A stretch of DNA of 64,000 bases, from assembly GCF_022811705.1 (NCBI RefSeq), contig NZ_CP094528.1:3038001-3102000 (forward strand), given 5' to 3'. The position numbers were made by a program, and so were the translations under genes. This document shows positions 1 to 10,505 of the stretch, in pieces. The first letter of the stretch is position 1. Every line of letters begins with the position of its first letter. The stretch comes from Agromyces larvae (GTDB lineage: Bacteria; Actinomycetota; Actinomycetes; Actinomycetales; Microbacteriaceae). Below the pieces are notes generated by a model. The model saw nothing but the letters and a program-made list of their open reading frames with translations. It made no database searches and was not told where the DNA came from.

Positions 1-347
1 GTCAGCCCGAGGTCCGCGACCTGATCGTTCAGCCATGCGACGCGTCGCTCCATCGGCTCGACGAGCACGAAGGAGACATCCGGGCGGATGATCGCGAGCA
101 CGATGCCGGGCAGGCCGGCACCGGAACCGATGTCCCCGACAAGTCCCGGCCGCAGCAGCGGAGCGACGACGGCCGAGTTCAGAATGTGCCGAGTCCAGAG
201 ACGGGGGAGCTCGAGCGGGCCGATCAGGCCGAGCTCCTCGCCGTGGTCGGCCAGCGCCTCCGTGAAGGCGCGGCCACGGTCGAGATGCTCGCCGAACAGC
301 ACGGCGGCGCCCTCGGGCTCGGGTTCGAGAAGAAGTCGATCAGTCAT
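1..347 (-). CDS. rsmG: 16S rRNA (guanine-N7)-methyltransferase RsmG, 3' part outside window
   Basis: This is the N-terminal ~115 residues of RsmG (GidB), the SAM-dependent enzyme that methylates a 16S rRNA guanine (G527 in E. coli). The protein starts MTDRLLLEPEPEG and shows the family's SAM-binding stretch VGDIGSGAGLPGIVLAI followed by VEPMERRVAWL. It runs off the left edge of the window. It is the last visible gene of the leftward rpmH-rnpA-yidD-yidC-jag-rsmG series; in actinobacteria parA and parB usually follow, which would lie outside the window. The ATG has no Shine-Dalgarno sequence because the bases in front of it are the parS palindrome. Confidence 0.93.
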   Translation of the reverse strand, partial: MTDRLLLEPEPEGAAVLFGEHLDRGRAFTEALADHGEELGLIGPLELPRLWTRHILNSAVVAPLLRPGLVGDIGSGAGLPGIVLAIIRPDVSFVLVEPMERRVAWLNDQVADLGL

Positions 348-362
348 GTTTCACGTGAAACG
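347..362. promoter_or_regulatory. parS: parS centromere site (ParB binding)
   Basis: The sequence TGTTTCACGTGAAACG matches the bacterial parS consensus at 15 of 16 positions. Positions 348-361 form a perfect 14-bp palindrome. It lies between jag and rsmG and shares one base with the rsmG start codon. ParB bound here would organise the origin region for segregation. The site is about 4.5 kb from the oriC candidate, as expected for parS. Confidence 0.9.
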
Positions 363-415
363 CAGCGACAGTTCGTGAAGCGAGAAAGCACAGGCGCGGC
401 GGTGGAACGCCGCGC

Positions 416-913
416 TCAGCCGACCCGGGTGATGACGGTGTGACGCTCGGCGCCTTCGCCACGCGACTCCGAGTGGAACCCGCGCTCAGCCACGAGATCG
501 TGCACCAGCTTGCGCTCGTACGACGACATCGGCGGCAGCGCCGCTTCCGACGCTCCGGCCTCGATGCGCTCGACGGCGCGGGTCACCAGTGCGCCGAGCT
601 CGCTGCGGCGGGCATCGCGGGATCCGCCGATATCGAGGATGAGCCGGGAGAACGCCCCGGTCTTGGTCTGCACCGCGAGACGGGTCAGCTCCTGGAGGGC
701 CGAGACGGTGTCGGGCTTCGACAGGACGGAGAGATTCGCTCCCTCGCCGGCGTTCACCGAGAGGTAGGCGCGGCCGTTCCGGGCATCGATGTCGATGTCG
801 CCATCGAGATCGCAGATGTCGAGCAGCTCCTCGATGTAGTCGGCGGCGATGTCGCCTTCCTCTTCGAGCTGGTCTCGTGAACGCTCGACGGTCTCTTCAT
901 GCACGGCAGTCAT
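416..913 (-). CDS. jag: Jag/KhpB family RNA-binding protein (KH + R3H)
   Basis: A 165-residue protein of the SpoIIIJ-associated (Jag/KhpB) family. The middle section (about residues 35-110) is the KH-like domain, and the C-terminal ~60 residues contain the R3H-type stretch SSYERKLVHDLVAERGF. The acidic N-terminus (ETVERSRDQLEEEG) is typical of actinobacterial members. Its ATG overlaps the yidC stop by 4 bp, the usual arrangement. The family binds RNA and is linked to cell-envelope control; the exact role here is inferred from family and context only. Confidence 0.92.
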   Translation of the reverse strand: MTAVHEETVERSRDQLEEEGDIAADYIEELLDICDLDGDIDIDARNGRAYLSVNAGEGANLSVLSKPDTVSALQELTRLAVQTKTGAFSRLILDIGGSRDARRSELGALVTRAVERIEAGASEAALPPMSSYERKLVHDLVAERGFHSESRGEGAERHTVITRVG

Positions 914-1899
914 CGGTTGCCTCCGTTCGGCTTCTTTCCGGCGTTCTTCGCGCGGGCCTTGCCCATCGGCTGCTGACGCTGGGTGGTGACGGGCTTCGCC
1001 GGCTCCTCGGCCTCGACGGCGTCGGACTTCTCGGTGACGAGCTTGCCCTTCTTCGCCAGGCGGGCCTCACGGGCCTTCGCCGCCTCGCTGCCGGGGGTCG
1101 GCATGTTGCGGATGACGAGGAACTGCTGGCCCATCGTCCAGAAGTTCGAGACCAGCCAGTAGAACATGACGCCGAGCGGGAACGCGACACCCGAGAACGC
1201 GAACACGAGGGGGAGCAGGTACAGCAGGATGCGCTGCTGTCGGAACATCGGGCTCGCCTTGGTCTCGGGCGACATGTTCTTCGAGACGATCTGCAGCTGC
1301 GTGATGAACTGCGACGCGGTCATCAGCACGATCATGGTGAGCGCGATGATCATCACCGACAGGCTGAACGACTGACCGGCGGTCATGGCGTTCCATTCAC
1401 CGATGAACGTCGAGCTCAGCGGGGCACCGAAGAATTCGGAGTGGGCGAACGAGTTGGCGAGCTCCTGGTTGAGCACGCCGACGCCGGCCTGGTCGTGCTG
1501 GGCGCCGTTCAGCACCGAGAAGAGCGCGAAGAAGATCGGCATCTGCAGCAGCAGCGGCAGACACGAGGACAGCGGGTTGGTGCCGGTGCGCTTGTAGAGC
1601 TCCATCGTCTCGCGCGACATCGCCTCGCGTGAGAACTGGTCCTTCTTGCCCTTGTACTTGTCCTGGATCTTCTTCAGCTGGGGCGCGACCTCGAGCATGC
1701 GGCGCTGGCTCTTGATCTGGCGCACGAAGATCGGGATGAGGGCGGCGCGCACCACGATGACGAGGCCGACGATCGACAGGACCCAGGTCACACCGCCGTC
1801 GGGGTCCAGGCCGATGGAGGTCCACAGCCAGTGGAAGGCGACGAGGATGACCTCGATGGCCCACTTGATGGGCCAGAGGATGAAGCCGATGGGGTCCAT
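910..1899 (-). CDS. yidC: Membrane protein insertase YidC
   Basis: A 329-residue YidC/Oxa1 insertase, which places proteins in the cytoplasmic membrane alone or with Sec. About five hydrophobic segments are visible. The first large one after the N-terminus carries the groove arginine (IVVRAALIPIFVRQ), followed by a charged cytoplasmic loop (SQRRMLEVAPQLKKIQDKYKGKK). Later segments include PLLLQMPIFFALFSVL and a C-terminal GVMFYWLVSNFWTMGQQF. The tail is basic and alanine-rich. There is no large periplasmic domain, as in Gram-positive homologues. The start is 8 bp downstream of the yidD stop. Confidence 0.97.
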   Translation of the reverse strand: MDPIGFILWPIKWAIEVILVAFHWLWTSIGLDPDGGVTWVLSIVGLVIVVRAALIPIFVRQIKSQRRMLEVAPQLKKIQDKYKGKKDQFSREAMSRETMELYKRTGTNPLSSCLPLLLQMPIFFALFSVLNGAQHDQAGVGVLNQELANSFAHSEFFGAPLSSTFIGEWNAMTAGQSFSLSVMIIALTMIVLMTASQFITQLQIVSKNMSPETKASPMFRQQRILLYLLPLVFAFSGVAFPLGVMFYWLVSNFWTMGQQFLVIRNMPTPGSEAAKAREARLAKKGKLVTEKSDAVEAEEPAKPVTTQRQQPMGKARAKNAGKKPNGGNR

Positions 1900-1907
1900 G
1901 GAAGGGA

Positions 1908-2330
1908 TCAGGCCTTTCGGGATGAAGCGGGGGAGAGCACGGATGCCACGGGCCGGGTGCCGGCAGCATGGGAGTGGTGGTCGTGGGCGGCGGCATCCGA
2001 TGATGCCTCACCGCCGGTGACCCACGCGGCCGGAAGCACCCAGCCGAACGGAGTGACGCGGTACCGGTCGTGGCTCGCGGGTCGCACGTCGTCCACGCCG
2101 CCGCGCGACCACGGGTTGCATCGCAGGATGCGCCAGGCGCCGAGCACCGAGCCGATCACCAGGCCGCGCTGCTGCACGGCGCCGAGCCCGTAGGCCGAGC
2201 ACGACGGGTAGTAGCGGCAGACATCGCCGTACAAGGGTGAGATCAGCGCGCGGTAGCCCCGAAGCAGCAGCACCCCGAGGTTGCGGGGAACGAGCAGCAT
2301 GAACAGGGCGATGTCACGCACGCGGACCAC
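1908..2330 (-). CDS. yidD: Membrane protein insertion efficiency factor YidD
   Basis: A 140-residue member of the YidD family. The conserved core is the first ~85 residues: an amphipathic N-terminus (RGYRALISPLYGDVCRYYPSCS) with the cysteine pair, then AYGLGAVQQRGLVIGSVLGAWRILRCNPWSRGGVDDV. The last ~45 residues are a less conserved His/Ala/Ser-rich tail, longer than in many homologues. It starts with GTG and overlaps the end of rnpA by 17 bp, which suggests translational coupling. Confidence 0.94.
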   Translation of the reverse strand: MVRVRDIALFMLLVPRNLGVLLLRGYRALISPLYGDVCRYYPSCSAYGLGAVQQRGLVIGSVLGAWRILRCNPWSRGGVDDVRPASHDRYRVTPFGWVLPAAWVTGGEASSDAAAHDHHSHAAGTRPVASVLSPASSRKA

Positions 2331-2691
2331 CCCCCGGATACGACGACGAGCCGTGGACGACTCGACGGTCGTTCACGGCTCGACGGACCTCGGCGCGCAG
2401 CGCCGGCCAGTCGGCGACGGCTGCGGTCGGCAGCGCACGCACCACGACGTCGACCCCGGTCATGCCTTCGGCCACGAGTTCGTGACAGGCGGCCTTCAGA
2501 CGACGGCGAACGAGGTTGCGGCGAACGGCGGTGCCGACCTTCTTCGAGACGATGAAGCCGAAGCGCGCGTCGGCGCCCGCATCACGGGAGCGCAGATAGC
2601 TCACCGTGTGGGCACCGGCGACCTTCGCCCCACGACGCACGACCGACCGGTAGTCGTCGGCGCTCGTGAGACGGTTGGCTTTGGCGAGCAC
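2314..2691 (-). CDS. rnpA: Ribonuclease P protein component
   Basis: The 125-residue protein subunit of RNase P, which helps the catalytic RNA mature tRNA 5' ends. The family signature is visible: RLTSADDYRSVVRRG near the start, RFGFIVSKKVGTAVRRN, and VRRRLKAACHE. I place the start at a GTG (VLAKANRL) nine bases after rpmH, because the upstream open frame has no family similarity and would run back through rpmH. It sits between rpmH and yidD as in nearly all bacteria. Confidence 0.94.
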   Translation of the reverse strand: MLAKANRLTSADDYRSVVRRGAKVAGAHTVSYLRSRDAGADARFGFIVSKKVGTAVRRNLVRRRLKAACHELVAEGMTGVDVVVRALPTAAVADWPALRAEVRRAVNDRRVVHGSSSYPGGGPRA

Positions 2692-2699
2692 CGAACGGA

Positions 2700-2837
2700 C
2701 TACGCGGACAGTTCGGTGCGCCCCTTGCGGCGACGTGCCGCGAGGATGGCGCGACCCGCACGCGTGCGCATGCGGAGGCGGAAGCCGTGCTTCTTGGCGC
2801 GACGGCGGTTGTTCGGCTGGAAAGTACGCTTGCTCAT
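2700..2837 (-). CDS. rpmH: 50S ribosomal protein L34
   Basis: A 45-residue L34 with the standard sequence start [20 protein letters not shown] and end [13 protein letters not shown] longer frame exists upstream, but the MSKRTFQPN start is universal. It is the first gene of the leftward operon, transcribed away from dnaA. Confidence 0.98.
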   Translation of the reverse strand: MSKRTFQPNNRRRAKKHGFRLRMRTRAGRAILAARRRKGRTELSA

Positions 2838-3268
2838 TCTCAACTCCGGCTGTGTCGGATTCTCCGCGCGGGGGAGCGTCACAGGTGCTCCGGCGGGAAA
2901 GCTCAGCGCCCCAGAGGGGCAGGGTCAACTGATTAAAACTACGGCTTGATCGGCGCGCGGTCAAACTCGGACCCTGCCACGAGCGCACGATCCGAACCCA
3001 AAAGTATCGCGCAGACCTGCGGGAGTGCTGTGGATCGACACGCCCGGGCCCGCGGATCACCGTCGCGGCATTTGTCGAGCCCGGGTGCATTCGCTAGCGT
3101 GTTCAACCAGTTATCCCCAGCCTGCGGCGCGGAATCTCGGGCATCTGCCACCTCCACCCACAGCCCGTGGATAACGTTGTGAACAGTTTCCATCACGCCC
3201 GCTCGCACGTCGTTCGGGGGAATAACGACGAACGGTGCGTCGATGGCGCCGATGATTGCGGGGAGCCG
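2838..3268. promoter_or_regulatory. rpmH-dnaA divergent intergenic region
   Basis: A 431-bp region without a gene. It holds the candidate rpmH promoter and, reading rightward, a candidate dnaA promoter with TTGTCG at 3072-3077 and TAGCGT at 3095-3100 (17-bp spacer). Two DnaA-box-like sites follow: TTATCCCCA (3111-3119) and, inverted, CGTGGATAA (3166-3174), each 8/9 to TTATCCACA. Their position just after the promoter fits DnaA autoregulation. Confidence 0.6.
2936..2964 (-). promoter_or_regulatory. Candidate rpmH operon promoter
   Basis: Read on the minus strand, TTGACC (2959-2964) and TAGTTT (2936-2941) are separated by 17 bp, a good sigma-70-type arrangement for an actinobacterium. It points to rpmH, about 100 bp downstream. 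Assigned by eye. Confidence 0.55.
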
Positions 3269-4744
3269 ATGACCGAACAGCCCATCACCGATGTCTGGGC
3301 AGCGGTCCTGGATCGGCTGAGCGAAGACGAGAGCATCACGCCGATGCTGCAGGGCTTCCTGAACCTCGTCCTGCCGAAGGGCATCGGCGGCGGCACGTTC
3401 TACCTCGAGGTGCCGAACGACTTCACCGCCAGCATGCTGAACCAGCGGATGCGAGTGCCGCTGCTGCACGCGATGGGCACGATCGAGGGTTCGTCGGTCA
3501 CCTCGTTCTACGTCGTGGTGAACCCCGAGCTCGAGGAACCGCGCTCGCCCGAGGCTGCGAACCCGACCGCCGGCGGTCCGATCGGTCTCGGCGCCGGCGG
3601 CCATGCCGGTGCGCCGGTGCTGCGAGCGGTCGAGGACCTGCCCGACGGGGTGGACCACCCGGGCGCTCCGCACGCGGTGTTCGAGACATCCGCCGATCGA
3701 CCGCGCGACGCGCGCCTGAATCCGAAGTACTCCTTCGACAGCTTCGTGATCGGCCAGTCCAACCGGTTCGCGCACGCGGCGGCCGTCGCGGTGGCCGAAG
3801 CGCCGGCGAAGGCGTACAACCCGCTGTTCATCTACGGCGATTCGGGCCTCGGCAAGACCCACCTGCTGCACGCCATCGGCCACTACGCGATGAGCCTGTA
3901 CCCGGGGATCCGCGTGCGGTACGTGAGCTCCGAGGAGTTCACGAACGACTTCATCAACTCCATCGCGAACAACCGCGGCTCGCTGTTCCAGCAGCGCTAC
4001 CGCAACGTCGACATCCTGCTCATCGACGACATCCAGTTCCTGCAGGGCAAGGCCGAGACGCAGGAGGCCTTCTTCCACACCTTCAACAACCTGCACGACC
4101 ACAACAAGCAGGTCGTGATCACCAGCGATGTGCCGCCGAAGCACCTCACCGGCTTCGAGGACCGGATGCGCAGCCGGTTCGAGTGGGGCCTCATCACCGA
4201 CGTGCAGGCGCCCGACCTCGAGACGCGCATCGCGATCCTGCGCAAGAAGGCGCAGTCGGAGCAGTTGCAGGTTCCCGATGACATCCTCGAGTACATGGCG
4301 TCGAAGGTGTCGAGCAACATCCGCGAGCTCGAGGGCACCTTGATCCGCGTGACGGCGTTCGCGAGCCTCAACCGCACCCCGGTCGACATGCCCCTGGTGC
4401 AGACGGTCCTGAAGGACCTCATCACGGATGACACGGACAATGTCGTGGCGCCGGTCGACATCATCACGGCGACGGCCGACTACTTCAAGCTCACGGTCGA
4501 CGACCTCTACGGTTCGAGCCGGTCGCAGGCGGTCGCGACCGCGCGCCAGATCGCGATGTACCTCTGCCGCGAGATGACGAGTCTGTCGCTGCCGAAGATC
4601 GGGCAGTTGTTCGGCAACCGCGACCACACGACGGTGATGTACGCGAACAAGAAGATCTCGGAGCTCATGAAGGAGCGCCGGTCGATCTACAACCAGGTCA
4701 CCGAGCTGACCTCGCGGATCAAGCAGACGTCGCGCGTGCGCTGA
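3269..4744 (+). CDS. dnaA: Chromosomal replication initiator DnaA
   Basis: A 491-residue DnaA. The N-terminal domain I (MTEQPITDVWAAVLDRL) is followed by a variable Gly/Pro-rich linker. The AAA+ domain has Walker A GDSGLGKTH starting near residue 190 and Walker B ILLIDDIQF. The C-terminal DNA-binding domain carries the signature GNRDHTTVMYANKKI. I use the ATG at MTEQPITDVW, preceded by a GGGGAG ribosome binding site. An upstream in-frame GTG at 3167 would add 34 residues without family similarity and would lie in a DnaA-box-like site. Confidence 0.98.
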   Translation: MTEQPITDVWAAVLDRLSEDESITPMLQGFLNLVLPKGIGGGTFYLEVPNDFTASMLNQRMRVPLLHAMGTIEGSSVTSFYVVVNPELEEPRSPEAANPTAGGPIGLGAGGHAGAPVLRAVEDLPDGVDHPGAPHAVFETSADRPRDARLNPKYSFDSFVIGQSNRFAHAAAVAVAEAPAKAYNPLFIYGDSGLGKTHLLHAIGHYAMSLYPGIRVRYVSSEEFTNDFINSIANNRGSLFQQRYRNVDILLIDDIQFLQGKAETQEAFFHTFNNLHDHNKQVVITSDVPPKHLTGFEDRMRSRFEWGLITDVQAPDLETRIAILRKKAQSEQLQVPDDILEYMASKVSSNIRELEGTLIRVTAFASLNRTPVDMPLVQTVLKDLITDDTDNVVAPVDIITATADYFKLTVDDLYGSSRSQAVATARQIAMYLCREMTSLSLPKIGQLFGNRDHTTVMYANKKISELMKERRSIYNQVTELTSRIKQTSRVR

Positions 4745-5158
4745 GCCCGGCGTTCGCCGCGGCATCCGATCTGCTCGAATCCGACCCGCGAATCGCAAGG
4801 TTGTCGGAGCCCTCGGGTTAACCAACTGTCTCTTAACGGTGTTAACCGTTGTGGAAACTGTGGATGGTGTTCGGTGATCCGCGCCAGCTCGCCGATCGGG
4901 GGCCATCGCAGCTGTGCACGGTGTGTGGGATTCCACCGGTCGGGCGGTCGAACGACGGATGCCGCCGAGCGCGTTGTCCACAGGCCGGCTCGCCGTCTCA
5001 ACAGCCGTCAGGCGGTTGCTCGTTAACAATCCACAGGATTTCCACATCTGTGAGGAACGTCCTGAACGGGCCGCACAGCGCGCCGGAACTCGCCCGTGCG
5101 CGCCGTGATCGTCCCGATAGCATGGGGATGCATCCAGCTGCTCCACGACGGGAGAACC
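4745..5158. other. oriC: Candidate origin of replication (oriC), dnaA-dnaN intergenic region
   Basis: A 414-bp region without a gene between dnaA and dnaN, the standard actinobacterial oriC position. It has one perfect DnaA box TTGTCCACA (4974-4982) and weaker 7/9 sites: TGTGGAAAC (4850-4858), TGTGGATGG (4859-4867), CAATCCACA (5027-5035) and ATTTCCACA (5038-5046). A relatively AT-rich stretch with GTTAAC at 4817 and 4841 lies next to the first pair and could be the unwinding element. GTTAAC recurs at 5023. Confidence 0.8.
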
Positions 5159-6307
5159 GTGAAGTTCCAGGTCAATCGCGACGTCTTCAGCGAGGCGGTC
5201 TCGTTCGCCGTCAAGCTGCTGCCCCAGCGCACCACCCTGCCGATCCTCTCGGGCGTGCTCATCGAGGCCTCGGGCGACGGCCTCGTGCTGAGCTCGTTCG
5301 ACTACGAGGTGTCGAGCCGCACCGAGATCCAGGCCGACGTCGATGAGCCGGGCACGGTGCTCGTGTCGGGGCGCCTGCTCGCCGAGATCGCCGGCCGACT
5401 GCCGAACGCACCGGTCCGCATCGCCACCGAAGACAGCCGCATCTCGGTCAAGAGCGGGTCGGCGAGCTTCACCCTGCTGTCGATGCCCGTCGAGGAGTAC
5501 CCGTCGATCCCCGAGATCGGCGAGCAGTCGGGCGTCGTGCCGGCCGACGAGTTCGCGGCCGCGGTCGCGCAGGTCGCCGTGGCCGCGTCGCGCGACGACG
5601 TCACCCCGGTGATCACCGGCGTGCAGCTCGAGGTGCGCGAGAACAACCTGAGCCTCGTCGCGACCGACCGGTACCGGGTGGCCATCCGCGAGCTCGAATG
5701 GGACGGCGGCGGCGTGGCCGATTCGACCGAGCTCACCGCGCTCGTGCCGGCGCGCACCCTGCAGGAGGTCGGCAAGACCTTCGGGCACTCGGGCACCATC
5801 TCGGTCGCGATCACGAGCCGTGACGACCGCGAACTCATCGCGTTCAGCGCCGAGAAGAAGACGGTGACGTCGCTGCTCATCAAGGGCAACTTCCCGCCCG
5901 TGCGCCGGCTCTTCCCCGAGACGGTCGACAACTACGCCGTCATGAACACCGCCGAGCTCATCGAGGCGACCCGACGCGTCGCCCTGGTGCTCGAGCGTGA
6001 AGCGGCGCTTCGCTACAGCTTCGGGCAGGACGGCCTCACCCTGGAGGCGATCGGCAGCGAGCAGGCGCAGGCGTCCGAGCAGGTCGATGCGATCCTCACC
6101 GGCGACGAGACCGTCGTGTCGCTGAAGCCGCAGTTCCTGCTCGACGGGCTGAGCGCGGTGCCGAGCGAGTTCGTGCGCATCTCGTTCACGAAGACCGAGA
6201 ACCCGAACAAGCCGGGCCCGGTGCTGATCACCAGCCAGACCTCGCGCGAGCAGGCCGGCGCCGACAGCTACCGATACCTGCTGCAGCCGAACCTGCTGCT
6301 GCGCTGA
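5159..6307 (+). CDS. dnaN: DNA polymerase III sliding clamp (beta subunit)
   Basis: A 382-residue beta clamp. It starts at GTG (VKFQVNRDVFSEAV) with GGGAG a few bases upstream, and ends with the clamp-typical SYRYLLQPNLLLR. Three clamp subdomains are implied by length and by blocks such as LPILSGVLIEASGDGL, TPVITGVQLEV and NFPPVRRLFPE. A longer frame from 5096 has no family support. The stop codon is the first part of a run of intergenic repeats. Confidence 0.97.
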   Translation: MKFQVNRDVFSEAVSFAVKLLPQRTTLPILSGVLIEASGDGLVLSSFDYEVSSRTEIQADVDEPGTVLVSGRLLAEIAGRLPNAPVRIATEDSRISVKSGSASFTLLSMPVEEYPSIPEIGEQSGVVPADEFAAAVAQVAVAASRDDVTPVITGVQLEVRENNLSLVATDRYRVAIRELEWDGGGVADSTELTALVPARTLQEVGKTFGHSGTISVAITSRDDRELIAFSAEKKTVTSLLIKGNFPPVRRLFPETVDNYAVMNTAELIEATRRVALVLEREAALRYSFGQDGLTLEAIGSEQAQASEQVDAILTGDETVVSLKPQFLLDGLSAVPSEFVRISFTKTENPNKPGPVLITSQTSREQAGADSYRYLLQPNLLLR

Positions 6308-6524
6308 GCTGGTCGAAGCTCGCTGAGCTGGTCGAAGCTCGCTGAGCTGGTCGAAGCGGGCCCGCTCCCTTCGACGGGCTCAGGGAGCTTCGCGGGTGAG
6401 GGCCCGCTCCCTTCGACGGGCTCAGGGAGCTTCGCGGGTGAGGGCCCGCTCCCTTCGACGGGCTCAGGGAGCTTTGTGGGTCGGGGTGTGTGCTCCCTTC
6501 GACGGGCTCAGGGAGCTTCGCGGG
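6303..6524. repeat. Intergenic repeat block after dnaN
   Basis: Three tandem copies of a 19-bp unit (GCTGAGCTGGTCGAAGCTC, period 19) begin over the dnaN stop codon. They are followed by three copies with a 42-bp period, each containing CTTCGACGGGCTCAGGGAG, and a fourth degenerate copy. The elements belong to the GAGC-N-N-GTCGAAG family, whose two orientations can pair as hairpins. The same family occurs at 10421-10483, 13539-13582 and 56707-57112. Together with the following bases it fills the 274-bp dnaN-recF gap. Confidence 0.9.
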
Positions 6525-6581
6525 CGGAAGGTCGGCGGTCGGCGGTAGCGTGATGAGCCGAATCGTCGAAGGGAGGCCAGC

Positions 6582-7775
6582 GTGCATGTCGCGAAGCTCT
6601 CCCTCACCGACTACCGCAACTACGCTCGGGCCGAGCTCGACCTCGCTCCCGGGGCGACCGTGCTCGTGGGGCGCAACGGTCAGGGCAAGACCAACCTCGT
6701 CGAGGCGATCGGGTACCTCGCGACGCTCGGCTCGCACCGTGTCTCGGGCGATCAGCCGCTGATCCGCGCCGGGGCCGATGCGGCGATCGTGCGCGCCCTG
6801 CTCACGCACGGCGAACGGGAAGTGCTCGTCGAACTGCAGCTCAATCGTCAGGGTGCGAACCGTGCGCAGGTGAATCGTTCGCCGGCCAAGCCGCGTGACC
6901 TGCCGAGGGTCGCGCATTCGGTGCTGTTCGCGCCCGAAGACCTCGCGATCGTGCGCGGCGAGCCGTCGGTGCGCCGGCGCATGCTCGATGAACTGCTGGT
7001 GCAGCTCACTCCACGCCTGTCGGGGGTGATGGCCGACTACGACCGGGTTCTGCGGCAGCGCAACTCCCTGCTGAAGTCGGCGCGGGCTCGTGGGCTGGCC
7101 GCCGCCGCGTTGCCGACACTCGACATCTGGGACGAACGGCTCGTCGAGCTGGGGTCCGAACTCATCGACCGACGGCTCGGGCTGATCGCCGACCTCGCCG
7201 AACCGCTCGCGGCGGCGTACGGGGCGATCGTCGACGCCGACCACGGCCCGTCGATGCGGGCGGTGCTGTCGATCGACGGGGCCGATGCCGAAGATGAGGG
7301 CGGCGGGGGGCTCGAGACGCGTCCGGCTGCGGCGGGGGACGAGGCGGGGTCGACCGCCGACCGCTTCGCCGCCGCGCTCGCCCGCCTCCGGCCGAAGGAG
7401 CTCGAGCGCGGGGTGACCCTCGCCGGTCCGCACCGCGACGACGTGCTGCTGCTCCTCAACGATCTGCCGGCGAAGGGCTACGCGAGCCATGGCGAGTCGT
7501 GGTCGTTCGCCCTCGCGCTTCGGCTCGCGTCAGCCGAGCTGCTGCGCCGCGACTCGTCGACGGGCGACCCGGTGCTCGTGCTCGACGACGTGTTCGCCGA
7601 ACTCGATCGGCGTCGGCGTGATCGGCTCGCGTCGGCGATCGCGGGGTACGAGCAGGTGCTGGTGACGGCGGCCGTCCTCGAGGACGTGCCCGAACCGCTG
7701 ACCGCGCGTATCGTGCACATCGACGCGGGGCGCATCATCGACGGGGAACGGGCGGAGGAGGCATCCGATGGCTGA
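6582..7775 (+). CDS. recF: DNA replication/repair protein RecF
   Basis: A 397-residue RecF, an SMC-like ATPase that helps load RecA at single-strand gaps. Walker A is GRNGQGKTN (about residues 30-38), the family block YRNYARAELDL precedes it, and the C-terminal part has the Walker B LVLDDVFAELD. It starts with GTG (MHVAKLSL) behind a good GGGAGG. It overlaps the next gene by 8 bp. Confidence 0.97.
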   Translation: MHVAKLSLTDYRNYARAELDLAPGATVLVGRNGQGKTNLVEAIGYLATLGSHRVSGDQPLIRAGADAAIVRALLTHGEREVLVELQLNRQGANRAQVNRSPAKPRDLPRVAHSVLFAPEDLAIVRGEPSVRRRMLDELLVQLTPRLSGVMADYDRVLRQRNSLLKSARARGLAAAALPTLDIWDERLVELGSELIDRRLGLIADLAEPLAAAYGAIVDADHGPSMRAVLSIDGADAEDEGGGGLETRPAAAGDEAGSTADRFAAALARLRPKELERGVTLAGPHRDDVLLLLNDLPAKGYASHGESWSFALALRLASAELLRRDSSTGDPVLVLDDVFAELDRRRRDRLASAIAGYEQVLVTAAVLEDVPEPLTARIVHIDAGRIIDGERAEEASDG

Positions 7776-8259
7776 GATCTCCGAGGCATCCCGGCTCTAC
7801 CGCCACTTCCGCGAGATCTTCGGCGACGATCGCCCGCGCCGCCGATTGCGGCGCACCGGGGCCGAAGTGATGGGGCGCACCGGAAGCGAGCCGTTCGCGC
7901 CGGGGCGAGACCCCAAGCCGCTCGGCGACGCGATCGATCAGCTCAGCACCCAGCTCGGCTGGCAGGGGCCGCTGTCGCAGCACGACCTGCTCTCGAGCTG
8001 GGCCGAGTTGGCCGGCGCCGAGATCGCGAAGCACTCCGAACCGGTTGCGATCGAGGGCGGCGTGCTGCAGGTGCGCTGCGAGTCGACGGCGTGGGCGACG
8101 CAGCTGCGCATGATGCGCTCCGAACTGCTGTCGCGCATCCTCGAGCGGCACCCCGACGCGGGGGTCGACACCATCCGCTTCCAGGGGCCAGACGCCCCCA
8201 CGTGGAAACATGGCCCCAGATCGGTTCCAGGGCGCGGCCCACGCGATACCTACGGCTAG
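7768..8259 (+). CDS. DUF721 (DciA-like) protein
   Basis: A 163-residue DUF721 protein. The conserved core is in the middle: LGDAIDQLSTQLGWQGPLSQHDLLSSWAELAG, then GGVLQVRCESTAWATQLRMM. DUF721 proteins between recF and gyrB are universal in actinobacteria and are related to DciA, the ancestral loader of the replicative helicase. The role here is by family. The ATG lies inside the recF end with GGAGGAG in front of it, so the two are probably coupled. Confidence 0.9.
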   Translation: MAEISEASRLYRHFREIFGDDRPRRRLRRTGAEVMGRTGSEPFAPGRDPKPLGDAIDQLSTQLGWQGPLSQHDLLSSWAELAGAEIAKHSEPVAIEGGVLQVRCESTAWATQLRMMRSELLSRILERHPDAGVDTIRFQGPDAPTWKHGPRSVPGRGPRDTYG

Positions 8260-8290
8260 GGAACCGAATTCGGTCGCTTCGACCTCGTAA

Positions 8291-10405
<2,115 letters not shown>

Positions 10406-10420
10406 CCGATGCGCGCCGCT

Positions 10421-10483
10421 CGCTGAGCTTGTCGAAGCGGCGCCGGCACGACGGTGAGCCCCCTTCGACAGGCTCAGGGGGCG
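10421..10483. repeat. Intergenic inverted repeat between gyrB and gyrA
   Basis: One GCTGAGCTTGTCGAAGCGG and, 28 bp later, the opposite-orientation CCCCTTCGACAGGCTCAGG, members of the repeat family also found after dnaN. Together they can fold as a stem-loop between gyrB and gyrA. Confidence 0.85.
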
Positions 10484-10505
10484 GACAGAGCGAAGAAGAG
10501 AACGA

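Noticed and set aside
3167..3268. Extended DnaA start at GTG 3167
   Set aside because: The 34 extra residues lack similarity, the GTG is inside a DnaA-box-like site, and the ATG at 3269 has a good ribosome binding site.
2939..5788. A 949-residue open frame antisense to dnaA and dnaN
   Set aside because: It is antisense to two certain genes, is full of Arg/His/Asp as expected for the reverse frame of high-GC DNA, and has no family similarity.
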